The notes beneath the pieces are model-generated. The model made no database searches. It saw nothing but the letters and a program-made list of their open reading frames with translations, and had not been told where the DNA came from. A stretch of DNA of 10,235 nucleotides from contig DCVC01000008.1 of assembly GCA_002328625.1 (NCBI GenBank), forward strand, positions 1-10,235. Direction: 5' to 3'. Positions 1 to 7,942 of the stretch are shown here, one piece after another (positions within the stretch are counted from its first letter, which is position 1; each line of letters begins with the position of its first letter). The translations under genes and the position numbers were made by a program. The DNA is from Bacteroidales bacterium UBA2198. GTDB lineage: Bacteria; Bacteroidota; Bacteroidia; Bacteroidales; VadinHA17.

Positions 1-1
1 A

Positions 2-187
2 CACATCACGAATAAGAAAGTAAACTATTACCAGACAACAGGTACTTATATTGAGTTTGCTGAACGTGTCCCGTTCCATGTTGACGGAGAATTGTTCTTT
101 TCCAACAAATTCAAAATAGGAATTATCCCCGGTGCCCTGAATACAATCTACAATCCTGATGGAAACCATTTCTTTAAAAAGCAATAG
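2..187 (+). CDS. Lipid kinase of the DgkB/YegS (diacylglycerol kinase) family, C-terminal end only
   Basis: The reading frame is open from the window edge and gives 61 residues before a TAG stop; the start lies outside the window. The visible part contains a VPFHVDGE segment at about residues 24-31, followed by a beta-strand-like stretch ending in IIPGALN. In the DgkB/YegS family the C-terminal domain carries this conserved (H)xDGE motif, and short hydrophobic strands with a proline follow it, so the match fits the family's extreme C-terminus. These enzymes phosphorylate lipid alcohols such as diacylglycerol with ATP at the cytoplasmic face of the membrane. The N-terminal catalytic GGDGT motif cannot be checked, so the substrate is open: diacylglycerol, a sphingoid lipid or another lipid alcohol. 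The last 29 bp overlap the HAD phosphatase gene in another frame, suggesting translational coupling and a shared transcript. Confidence 0.78.
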   Translation, partial: HITNKKVNYYQTTGTYIEFAERVPFHVDGELFFSNKFKIGIIPGALNTIYNPDGNHFFKKQ

Positions 188-854
188 CCATGGGATAAGT
201 TATTTTGCTTTCTTCGACCTTGATCGTACCCTGATTGGCATGATCAGTGGCAGGGAGCTTGTAAAAGGTGCATATAGAACCGGTCTTATGACCCGCTCAG
301 GACTGTTAAAGGCAATTTATCTCTCACTGGTTTTCAGGTTCAGAATCAAAGATCCTCTTAAAATAATTGACCACATGGTCATCTGGGTCAGGGATATACC
401 GGAAAAAAAGGTTAATGATCTGTGTTCAGATTTATTCCGGCAGGTGCTTATTTCTTCTATACGTACGGAGGGCAGGACTGAAATCGAATTTCATAAAAGG
501 AACAATGCAAAAACTGTGATCCTTTCATCAGCAATATCCTGTATCTGTCGTGATGTGGCAGTTAATCTCGGAATAGATGATATAATCTGCTCTGACCTTG
601 AAGTGGAGGATGGAACTTTTACAGGTTTGCCAAAGGGAAAGATCTGTTATGGAAATGAAAAAGCTGTAAGACTGCAAATGTATTGTGAAAAAAATAACAG
701 TACACCCCGGGAAGCATGGTATTATGGAGATTCCGTTTCCGATCTTCCGGTGCTAAGTTTAGTCGGACATCCTGTTTGTGTTAATCCCGACCGGAAACTT
801 AAAAAGATTGCAGAAAAGGAAGGATGGGAAATTAAATATTGGCCGGAAAAATAA
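159..854 (+). CDS. HAD-IB family hydrolase (SerB-like phosphatase)
   Basis: The 231-residue product has all the haloacid dehalogenase signatures in order. Motif I is DLDRT at residues 20-24, with D20 the expected nucleophile and D22 the general acid/base. Motif II is the ILSSAIS stretch around S123-S124, motif III is probably K168 in GNEKAVRL, and motif IV is GDSVSD at residues 190-195 with Mg-binding acids. An alpha-helical cap (about residues 28-115) sits between motifs I and II, as in the HAD-IB subgroup related to phosphoserine phosphatase. No signal peptide is seen, so it should act in the cytoplasm on a phosphomonoester. The ATG at 159 is the only Met before motif I and places the start inside the end of the lipid kinase gene. 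That linkage makes a phosphorylated lipid or lipid head-group precursor a plausible substrate, which is inference. A phosphoserine phosphatase role is possible but not favoured by the context. Confidence 0.88.
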   Translation: METISLKSNSHGISYFAFFDLDRTLIGMISGRELVKGAYRTGLMTRSGLLKAIYLSLVFRFRIKDPLKIIDHMVIWVRDIPEKKVNDLCSDLFRQVLISSIRTEGRTEIEFHKRNNAKTVILSSAISCICRDVAVNLGIDDIICSDLEVEDGTFTGLPKGKICYGNEKAVRLQMYCEKNNSTPREAWYYGDSVSDLPVLSLVGHPVCVNPDRKLKKIAEKEGWEIKYWPEK

Positions 855-870
855 ATAAGATCTGAATGAC

Positions 871-878
871 TATATTTG
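871..878 (+). promoter_or_regulatory. Candidate Bacteroidota -7 promoter element for the prolyl oligopeptidase gene
   Basis: TATATTTG matches the Bacteroidota sigma-ABfr -7 consensus TAnnTTTG exactly. It lies in the short gap after the HAD gene. Transcription would start a few bases downstream, near 884, leaving a leader of roughly 40 nt before the ATG at 928. No clear TTTG -33 element is visible at the usual spacing upstream, so the call rests on the -7 box and its position. Confidence 0.5.
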
Positions 879-927
879 GCAAATGAGCTTACAACCTGAA
901 TTTATTATCCACTATGCCTTAAAGATC

Positions 928-3042
928 ATGAAAATTAAAAACCTTTCAGCTATTATTACTGTGGTTGTGATTATTGCCTCCTGTGATAATCCTGCAAGTC
1001 GGAAAGTTATTTATCCTCTTACGGTTACAGGTAATACCGCCGATACTTATTTCGGAACTGTGGTCCCTGATCCTTATCGCTGGCTTGAGGATGATCTCTC
1101 GGATGAGACGGTCTCCTGGGTGAAGGAGCAGAACAAGGTCACATTCGAATATCTCGAAAAAATCCCTTTCAGGGAGGAAATAAAAAACCGGCTTACAATG
1201 ATGTGGAATTATGAAAAATATACAATACCAAACAAAAAAGGCGATTATACCTATTTCTCAAAAAATGACGGACTCCAGAATCATTATGTTATTTATCGTC
1301 AGAAAGATGACGGAGAGCCTGAAGTGTTTCTTGATCCCAATACCTTCTCTGCAGACGGGACAACTTCACTTGGAGAGATAGGGTTTTCGCAGGATGGAAA
1401 TATGGTTGCCTATTCAATTTCCGAAGGAGGGTCGGACTGGCGTAAAGTGATAACGTTGAACGCCCTGACTAAGGAGATCGTCGGCGACACACTTATTGAC
1501 ATCAAGTTCAGCGACATTTCCTGGCAGGGTAATGAGGGCTTTTACTATTCAAGTTATGACAAACCAAAAGGAAGTGAACTGTCAGCAATGACTGATCAGC
1601 ATAAGCTTTATTATCATAAGGCGGGAACGAGTCAATCGGAAGACAGGCTGGTATTTGGTGCCGACAGGATAAGAAGGTATGTTAGCGGCAGCGTTACCGA
1701 TGACGGAAGATATCTCATTATTACTGCCTCAATTTCAACAACTGGCAACGAGCTGTATATTAAGGACCTAAACGGGGGAACAGGTGAATTACTGCAGGTG
1801 ATTAACAATTTCGACAATGATCATTATGTTATTGATAATGAGGACTCAAAGCTTTTCATTTATACTAACTTAAATGCACCGAACGGAAGGATAATTACTG
1901 TAGATGCAAAAAATCCCTGGGCAGATAACTGGACAGACTTTATTCCGGAAACAGAAAATGTACTTCAGCCGTCAACCGCTTCAGGATACTTTTTTGCAAA
2001 TTACCTGGTTGATGTATTATCAAATGTTAAACAATATGATAAGAATGGGAAAATGGTAAGAGAGATATCTCTGCCGGGTATCGGAACGGCTTCAGGTTTT
2101 CAGGGGAGAAAAACAGATAAGGAGGTTTATTATTCTTTTACCAACTACATTACTCCGGCCACAATTTACAAATTGGATCCTGAAACCGGCATTGCAGATA
2201 TTTACAAAAAGCCTGCTGTGGCATTTAACAGTGATGATTTTGAATCAAAGCAGGTATTCTATACCTCAAAAGACGGAATCAGCGTGCCAATGATAGTCAC
2301 ATATAAGAAAACCATTACTCTTAACGGCAAGAATCCTGCAATGCTTTATGGTTATGGCGGATTTAATATAAGTCAGAAACCGGGATTTGGAATTCCGGCT
2401 GCACTCTGGCTTGAAATGGGAGGAATTTATGCTGTGCCCAATATCAGAGGAGGCGGTGAATACGGTGAAAAATGGCATCTTGCTGGCACTAAGATGAATA
2501 AGCAGAATGTTTTCGACGATTTCATCGCTGCAGCTGAGTACCTTATTGCAAACAATTATACTTCGCCTGAATTCCTTTCAATAAGGGGTGGATCAAACGG
2601 AGGTCTTCTTGTTGGTGCGGTCATGACTCAGCGTCCGGATCTTTTTAAAGTAGCTCTGCCGGCTGTCGGGGTTCTTGATATGCTCAGATATCATAAATTT
2701 ACTGCAGGGGCAGGCTGGGCTTATGACTACGGAACATCGGAAGAGAGTTCTGAAATGTTTAATTACCTGCTTAATTATTCACCTGTACATAACGTTAAAG
2801 ATGGAACAGCATATCCCGCAACCCTGATTACAACCAGTGATCATGATGACCGGGTTGTTCCTGCTCATTCCTTTAAATTTGCCTCACAATTACAGGCAAA
2901 GCAGTCGGGATCAAATCCTGTCCTGATACGAATAGAAACCAAAGCAGGACATGGTGCAGGGACACCTGTCAGCAAGACAATCGAGCTTTATGCGGATATG
3001 TTCAGCTTTGCTTTATGGAACATGGGCATTAAAAAACTATGA
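928..3042 (+). CDS. Prolyl oligopeptidase family serine peptidase (S9A), predicted lipoprotein
   Basis: Starting at the ATG at 928, the product has 704 residues, close to the roughly 710 of classical prolyl endopeptidases. An upstream in-frame ATG at 883 would put 15 hydrophilic residues before the leader and would lie at the predicted transcription start, so 928 is preferred. Residues 1-19 form a lipoprotein signal peptide with the lipobox IASC and lipidation at C19. The N-terminal beta-propeller (about 25-440) opens with the family-typical DPYRWLED. The C-terminal alpha/beta-hydrolase domain carries the full triad: S556 in GGSNGG, D640 in HDDRV with substrate-binding R642, and H675 in KAGHGAG. 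Enzymes of this family cleave short peptides after proline; the propeller excludes folded proteins. The lipoprotein leader places this one in the periplasm or on a membrane surface, where it would trim imported or environmental oligopeptides. It appears monocistronic and converges on the GH116 gene. Confidence 0.94.
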   Translation: MKIKNLSAIITVVVIIASCDNPASRKVIYPLTVTGNTADTYFGTVVPDPYRWLEDDLSDETVSWVKEQNKVTFEYLEKIPFREEIKNRLTMMWNYEKYTIPNKKGDYTYFSKNDGLQNHYVIYRQKDDGEPEVFLDPNTFSADGTTSLGEIGFSQDGNMVAYSISEGGSDWRKVITLNALTKEIVGDTLIDIKFSDISWQGNEGFYYSSYDKPKGSELSAMTDQHKLYYHKAGTSQSEDRLVFGADRIRRYVSGSVTDDGRYLIITASISTTGNELYIKDLNGGTGELLQVINNFDNDHYVIDNEDSKLFIYTNLNAPNGRIITVDAKNPWADNWTDFIPETENVLQPSTASGYFFANYLVDVLSNVKQYDKNGKMVREISLPGIGTASGFQGRKTDKEVYYSFTNYITPATIYKLDPETGIADIYKKPAVAFNSDDFESKQVFYTSKDGISVPMIVTYKKTITLNGKNPAMLYGYGGFNISQKPGFGIPAALWLEMGGIYAVPNIRGGGEYGEKWHLAGTKMNKQNVFDDFIAAAEYLIANNYTSPEFLSIRGGSNGGLLVGAVMTQRPDLFKVALPAVGVLDMLRYHKFTAGAGWAYDYGTSEESSEMFNYLLNYSPVHNVKDGTAYPATLITTSDHDDRVVPAHSFKFASQLQAKQSGSNPVLIRIETKAGHGAGTPVSKTIELYADMFSFALWNMGIKKL

Positions 3043-3063
3043 TGAGATGAGATGAGCTGGCTG

Positions 3064-3085
3064 ATTAGTCTGCCTGAAGACTAAT
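3064..3085. terminator. Perfect hairpin between convergent genes, possible bidirectional terminator
   Basis: ATTAGTCT (3064-3071) and AGACTAAT (3078-3085) form a perfect 8-bp stem around a 6-nt loop. It follows the peptidase stop by 21 bp and overlaps the TAG stop of the opposing GH116 gene (3081-3083). There is no U-tract on either side, so it is not a textbook intrinsic terminator. It may instead stabilise 3' ends or end transcription inefficiently from both directions. Confidence 0.4.
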
Positions 3086-5609
3086 TAACTACAAAGTTCT
3101 TTACCGGAATATCACCATAAGCAATGTTGAGGAAAGGTTTTCCTTTATTAAGCCCTACATTTCCAAATCCTGTAGCTGTTGAAACAAAGCTGGTAAAATC
3201 GCCTGTTTTTGAGGCGATATATATAGTCTGATCAATGGCATCATACCTTACGCCGGTAAGTCCCTGCAGCAGAGCATAGCTCGATAATGCTCTTGCATAC
3301 CAGTGTCCGCATTCGTATTCATTGAAAGGATTTCTGATCCTGCCGTCGTACCTTTTCCGACATGCACGTACTATCTCCAGTCCCTTTTCCACCTCTCCCA
3401 TCATCATCAGGTGGGAAGCTACCTGGTACTCTATTCCTGTCCACACCTCATTACTGTAAACAAATGGCAATGAAGGCATTTCGCCTTTTGGCCAGGTGCA
3501 TAACAGTAAGCCGCCATCATTTCCAAGGGCATAAGACGGACGCTGGGGATTTGAATGATTTGTCAGATTTTCCCTGAAATTATATTTATGAACCGCCTTT
3601 AAATGACTTGTAACCTTAAGCGAATCAATAACATTTTTTAATCCGCATACCTCCCCTATCCATGCTCCCAGGACACCATCCGATAGGCAACCCTTACCGT
3701 ACTGATATTTTGGCCCCTCTTTCTGAAGCAGCAACCTGGCCTCCTCTGAGTAATCCGAGCTCCATGAACCTAATGATGCCTGCACGGGATCAGGTGAAAT
3801 TAATTCCTGCCACTTTATATTCTGAATAAAATACTCTCCGTTGAACAGATCAGTCTCAATCGCCCGTTTTCCCTTCTGGTATAACATTTCATACCGGGTT
3901 ACATCTTGATTCAGGGCCCTGCCCATCTCAGAAGCTGCCTTCAGGGCTCCAAGGTAGAAACTGGTGCACATGCCATCAGGGCCCCAGAATTCAATATCAT
4001 ATGTATTATGATGTGGTTCCTCTAGGGTGCCCGTATTCCGGGGATCCCAGATTTTTATGCAATAATCCATGCTTTGGGCAACTTTCGGGTATATTTTCTC
4101 CATCCACTCTGTATTCCCGCTGATGCGCCATTCGCGGTAAACCTTCATTATTCCCCCCAGCTGGCCATCTGAAGCTGCATAGAAGGTGGTGGCCACAGGT
4201 CTTACCGGAAGTGCCGACCGGAAGGTTTGGTGTCCCTCTTTATCCTGACTCCGGAAGAATTCGGTTTCCCTCAGAGTACGTTCAAGTCCGGGAAACAGGT
4301 GCGGAATTGCCTGTGCATAGTTCCATACATGTGTACACGATCCTGCGCAGCATCCGGAATTATCACTGCAGCCCTCCCAGTTCCAGAGCTTCCCGTCAGG
4401 CTGACGTAATACAGTTGGAGATTTCAATATTGTCAGGTTGGCAGCAACTGCTTCAATCACCTCAGGAGGAAGAGTAATGGAATAAAAAGACTCTGCAAAT
4501 AACAGTGATTTCTGAAAAAGATCGTTATAATTTGTTCTCCAATAACTTACAATATCTTCAATACCTGAGAACCTCGAAGAATACCAGGGCTTATAATATG
4601 GATCTTTACACGAACAATCCGGATTATCACACTCCTCTTCTCCAGTCTCCTCAGAATCCTTACCGTATTTCAGATTGGTTTCAGGAACGTACCACGCCAT
4701 CATGAGCCGGATCGTTTTTGTCTCTCCAGGGTTCAAAGAAAAAGGGACGTAAAGTGAAGCTCCCGGAGCTCCCTTATCAACAGGAGGGGTCTCTCTGGTT
4801 TCTCCTTTGAGTATAGTGTTCCATGTTATTGTCAACGGATCCCACCAGCCTCCCCGGAACCAGCAATGATCAACAACAGTACCCGGTTCATTGGTGAATA
4901 CGGCAAAGTCACCGCCCGTCTCAGGTTTATCCTTAACACCAGCCTCTGAAAGAATAAATCCGTTAGCTATTGGTTTAACTGTGGGTTCTCCGTTTTGCTG
5001 AGTCATAAAATTTACCGAGTTATATGAAAATACAATATCCACTTTTGATGTACCATTATAACTGAAAGTATATTCGATACCTCCTGCAGGGAGGCTTGAA
5101 TTATCAGCATCAGCCGGTATGAACGGGCTCCAGCCGGTTATCCTTACCTCCAGTGGAATATCCTTGTCGCTGAGGTTAATATATGCAAAAGGGAAGCGGG
5201 ACTGAAAAAGTGCGTTATCAAAACGCGGAAGTCCGAATGTTGAACCGGGAGAACCATTACCCGAGTTTGGGGGGCCGAATTTCTTCCATCCAGGAACCTG
5301 TCCTTCAATAATAAGTGCTCCGTCTTTTATTCCTTTTACCGAAACAGCTGCAAACATGCAGGGCTCATAAAAAACCTGCGGACGATTGCGGACCGACATG
5401 TGAGATATCGCTCCGGTTCCTTCAATGCAAAACATACCGGCTCCTATACCTCCTATGGGAAATGCAATCCTGTCAAGATAATTACCGGAATAACTACCGT
5501 TAAAATCATGACCTCCTTTAAAATTCTGCTCCTGCCTCAGAGTGCAGGAGCAGAAAAAAAGAGATATTAATATCATCATTAATTGATGAAGCACAATTCC
5601 TTTTTTCAT
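3081..5609 (-). CDS. GH116 family glycoside hydrolase (GBA2-type beta-glucosidase-like), predicted lipoprotein
   Basis: The 842-residue product begins with a lipoprotein leader whose lipobox is FCSC, lipidated at C22. The N-terminal beta-sandwich domain (about 45-370) opens with FPIGGIGAG, and the (alpha/alpha)6 catalytic domain (about 375-825) follows. Family comparison points to E412 in NWEGC as nucleophile and D538 in HNTYD as acid/base, with substrate-binding residues in NPFNEYECG and YAR (761-773). Known GH116 members are retaining exo-enzymes removing beta-linked glucose, xylose or N-acetylglucosamine; the group includes human glucosylceramidase GBA2. It is the last gene of the operon, 9 bp after the isomerase/epimerase gene, and would act in the periplasm or on the cell surface. 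A Cys-rich stretch (C327, C332, C334) and a second Cys cluster beside the nucleophile (C414, C420, C421, C425) are notable. The exact substrate cannot be read from the sequence. Confidence 0.88.
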   Translation of the reverse strand: MKKGIVLHQLMMILISLFFCSCTLRQEQNFKGGHDFNGSYSGNYLDRIAFPIGGIGAGMFCIEGTGAISHMSVRNRPQVFYEPCMFAAVSVKGIKDGALIIEGQVPGWKKFGPPNSGNGSPGSTFGLPRFDNALFQSRFPFAYINLSDKDIPLEVRITGWSPFIPADADNSSLPAGGIEYTFSYNGTSKVDIVFSYNSVNFMTQQNGEPTVKPIANGFILSEAGVKDKPETGGDFAVFTNEPGTVVDHCWFRGGWWDPLTITWNTILKGETRETPPVDKGAPGASLYVPFSLNPGETKTIRLMMAWYVPETNLKYGKDSEETGEEECDNPDCSCKDPYYKPWYSSRFSGIEDIVSYWRTNYNDLFQKSLLFAESFYSITLPPEVIEAVAANLTILKSPTVLRQPDGKLWNWEGCSDNSGCCAGSCTHVWNYAQAIPHLFPGLERTLRETEFFRSQDKEGHQTFRSALPVRPVATTFYAASDGQLGGIMKVYREWRISGNTEWMEKIYPKVAQSMDYCIKIWDPRNTGTLEEPHHNTYDIEFWGPDGMCTSFYLGALKAASEMGRALNQDVTRYEMLYQKGKRAIETDLFNGEYFIQNIKWQELISPDPVQASLGSWSSDYSEEARLLLQKEGPKYQYGKGCLSDGVLGAWIGEVCGLKNVIDSLKVTSHLKAVHKYNFRENLTNHSNPQRPSYALGNDGGLLLCTWPKGEMPSLPFVYSNEVWTGIEYQVASHLMMMGEVEKGLEIVRACRKRYDGRIRNPFNEYECGHWYARALSSYALLQGLTGVRYDAIDQTIYIASKTGDFTSFVSTATGFGNVGLNKGKPFLNIAYGDIPVKNFVVN

Positions 5610-5618
5610 ATCCCGTGC

Positions 5619-6515
5619 TTAACTGGAATGAATAATACTTAATCTGTTACAAAGGTCCTTCAATCCTTCAGGTGTATCGCCACCGGGTTGTTCAATGGTT
5701 GTCCAGTCGTTGTACCCAATTTCATCGAGGGCCTTCATTACAGCACTCCAGTTAACATCTCCCTCCAGCAATTTTACATTGAAACCTGCCGAACGGCCCT
5801 GATTATCAGCAATCTTACGGCTGTATTCCTTAATATGGACTTTTGCTATACGTTTTCCGAGTATTTTTATCCACTGTTCCGGCCATCCGTAAGTAAGAAT
5901 ATTGCCGCAATCAAAATAGAAGCCTGCCATTGGGCTTCCGAACTGATCGACATACTGTGCTGCTTCGATCGGGCTCAGAAGGAAACTGTTCCAGACGTTC
6001 TCTATTGCTATTTTAACATTTAGTTTTTCGGCAAGAGGTATCATTTTCTTAATTTCCTCAACTGTCCTGTTCCAGCAATCATCATAGGCCACCGTATCCG
6101 TAACCCGGCCCGGAACAAGCAGAACCGTATCAGCGCCATATGCTTTTGCATCTTCCAGTGTGACCCTCAGAGCTTCTACTCCATCAGCCCGTATCTTGGG
6201 ATCGGGATCTGAAAGAAGGTACTTCCAGTGCAGTGCCCCGCATACACTTGGTATCACCAGTCCGGTGGCATCGCGTGCCTTTAACACTTCATTCCTGTCA
6301 AGATGGCTGTTTACTTCTATACCATCAAATCCGGCCTCCTTTGAAGTCTGAAATTTTTCCATTACAGTCTTGCCTACTCTGTTGCTTCCCCACATGATTC
6401 CTTTTTTCAGGTTCCTGGGTGGAGGTGTAAGCAAGCTGGAAATGCCTGGAAAAGATGCAGCCGATATCATGGCAGATGCCATAACCGACCTTTTTGCGAA
6501 TTGTCTTCTGTTCAT
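5619..6515 (-). CDS. Tat-exported sugar phosphate isomerase/epimerase-type TIM-barrel protein
   Basis: The 298-residue product starts with a twin-arginine leader: RR at residues 3-4 within NRRQFAK, then an Ala/Ser-rich hydrophobic stretch to about residue 24. No lipobox Cys follows. The remainder is an AP-endonuclease-2/xylose-isomerase-like TIM barrel. Candidate metal ligands of this superfamily are visible: E172 in AIEN, D202 in FDCGN, H227 in KVHIKE and E275 in TIEQPGG; the DGIEVNS strand at 64-70 is also typical. Family members isomerise or epimerise sugars, keto-sugars or inosose-type cyclitols using a divalent metal. Export by Tat means it folds in the cytoplasm, probably with its metal, and acts in the periplasm, so a phosphorylated substrate is unlikely. 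It lies 29 bp after the oxidoreductase gene and 9 bp before GH116, suggesting it works on a sugar or keto-sugar from the same pathway. The precise reaction is unknown. Confidence 0.85.
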   Translation of the reverse strand: MNRRQFAKRSVMASAMISAASFPGISSLLTPPPRNLKKGIMWGSNRVGKTVMEKFQTSKEAGFDGIEVNSHLDRNEVLKARDATGLVIPSVCGALHWKYLLSDPDPKIRADGVEALRVTLEDAKAYGADTVLLVPGRVTDTVAYDDCWNRTVEEIKKMIPLAEKLNVKIAIENVWNSFLLSPIEAAQYVDQFGSPMAGFYFDCGNILTYGWPEQWIKILGKRIAKVHIKEYSRKIADNQGRSAGFNVKLLEGDVNWSAVMKALDEIGYNDWTTIEQPGGDTPEGLKDLCNRLSIIHSS

Positions 6516-6544
6516 GATACTGTTTTATTAAAAACTGAGATCTG

Positions 6545-7921
6545 TTAAGTCAATTTGGGTTCAACTCCGATAACAGGCGGAGTCTCGGGTATTCCGGGCA
6601 CCGGGCCAAACTCATATGTCTTTGGACCCAGGTAGAGATCAGAATTCATTACTTCATCCCAGGTCACGTCTTTTCCGGTATAGGCCGACATACGGCCCAT
6701 GATTGTAACAAGGGTTGAATTTACCTGTGCTTCAGCGTCACTCAGATAATTACCTGTTCTTATAGCTGTAACAAGGTTGATATGCTCTTGCACAAAAGGA
6801 TCCTTCACTTTCCATGTCAGGTCAGTATCGCCTTCCTGAGGGTGAGGATATTTCCATATTTCCTCTCCCTTAAGATTATACAGAGTCCCTCTGGCATTTG
6901 CAAAGCCTCCGGTTCCGACAATAAATTGTTCGGTAAGGTTACTGCACCCTGTAATCTGACGTGCAGCACAATGAGTGTGCATTCCGTTATCGTAGATATA
7001 TTCAACGCTGAAAAAATCATACTGGTCACCGGTAACTCTTCTCTGGCGTCCTCCCCATCCAATGGCTTTAACCGGGTTCCTTCCCACATACCAGTTCATT
7101 ACATCAATCTCATGAATGAACTGTTCAACAATGTGGTCACCTGACAGCCAGCAGAAGTTTGCCCAGTTGCGCAGCATATATTCCATGTCCGTCCAGCCAG
7201 GCTGTCTTCTTACAACCCATAAAGAGCCACCGTTACGGATTATATGAGCACTGACAACCTCACCAATCTCTCCGTTTGCCACTCTGCGGTGTGTTTCCAT
7301 GAAATCTTTCTGTACCCTTCTGATTGTACCGCTTACAATACAAACTCCTTTTGTCTCAGCCCTTTTAGCGGCAACCAACACGCTGCGGGCACCTACCGGA
7401 TCGACAGCTATTGGTTTTTCCATAAAGATATGTTTCCCTGCATTAACAGCAGCATTAACATGAGCAGGTCTGAAATGGGGAGGTGTACATAATAAAACAA
7501 TATCGACTCCTGAGTCGATCACTTTCTCATAACTATCAAAACCGATAAAACACTTATCATCAGCGATTTCAACATTTTTTTCTTTTCTCAGCTGATCCCT
7601 GCACTGATCAAGTTTATCCCGGAATACATCGCCTAACGCCGTTATCTGAAGATTCGGCCCGGCATCAAGAAAATTTATTGCTGCTCCGGTTCCTCTTCCT
7701 CCGCATCCAATTAACCCGGCCCTAAGAGGATTACCGTCGGGGGCTTCATTCAGAAGAACAGGAAGTTCCAGTTTTTTCCTTCCGGATTTCTCCCCCCCGC
7801 AGGATGTAATGAGATTTGCAGCTCCTGCCGTACCGATAGCAGCTATAGCTGTCTGTGAAATAAATCTGCGCCGGCTCAGTTCTTTTTTATCTGCAGACCC
7901 GGCTTTTTCTTTGTTTTCCAT
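6545..7921 (-). CDS. Gfo/Idh/MocA family oxidoreductase with Tat lipoprotein leader
   Basis: The 458-residue product has a twin-arginine motif, SRRRFIS (residues 16-22), a hydrophobic stretch, and a lipobox-like ITSC with C41, so it looks like a Tat-exported lipoprotein. The Rossmann domain follows, with a nucleotide-binding GLIGCGGRGTG (69-79) and the family's EKP at 168-170, whose lysine is normally catalytic. The C-terminal alpha/beta domain contains GDHIVEQFIHEIDVMNW (261-277), where H270 and D273 are probable active-site residues. Family members oxidise or reduce sugars and cyclitols with NAD(P); some, such as the GH109 and GH188 glycosidases, use bound NAD transiently during glycoside cleavage. 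Export by Tat would allow a tightly bound cofactor to be carried out, as in Zymomonas glucose-fructose oxidoreductase. It is the second gene of the operon, 21 bp after GH172. Substrate and cofactor turnover are inferred, not visible. Confidence 0.88.
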   Translation of the reverse strand: MENKEKAGSADKKELSRRRFISQTAIAAIGTAGAANLITSCGGEKSGRKKLELPVLLNEAPDGNPLRAGLIGCGGRGTGAAINFLDAGPNLQITALGDVFRDKLDQCRDQLRKEKNVEIADDKCFIGFDSYEKVIDSGVDIVLLCTPPHFRPAHVNAAVNAGKHIFMEKPIAVDPVGARSVLVAAKRAETKGVCIVSGTIRRVQKDFMETHRRVANGEIGEVVSAHIIRNGGSLWVVRRQPGWTDMEYMLRNWANFCWLSGDHIVEQFIHEIDVMNWYVGRNPVKAIGWGGRQRRVTGDQYDFFSVEYIYDNGMHTHCAARQITGCSNLTEQFIVGTGGFANARGTLYNLKGEEIWKYPHPQEGDTDLTWKVKDPFVQEHINLVTAIRTGNYLSDAEAQVNSTLVTIMGRMSAYTGKDVTWDEVMNSDLYLGPKTYEFGPVPGIPETPPVIGVEPKLT

Positions 7922-7942
7922 ATCTGATTTATTAAGTAAATT

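Noticed and set aside
883..930. Start of the prolyl oligopeptidase at the ATG at 883
   Set aside because: It adds 15 residues ahead of a good lipoprotein leader and coincides with the predicted transcription start.
5688..6023. Plus-strand frame of 111 codons opposite the isomerase/epimerase gene
   Set aside because: It lies entirely antisense to a well-supported gene, has no family resemblance, and is explained as a shadow.
6782..7144. Plus-strand frame of 120 codons opposite the oxidoreductase gene
   Set aside because: It is antisense to a gene with clear motifs and shows no domain, leader or start signal of its own.
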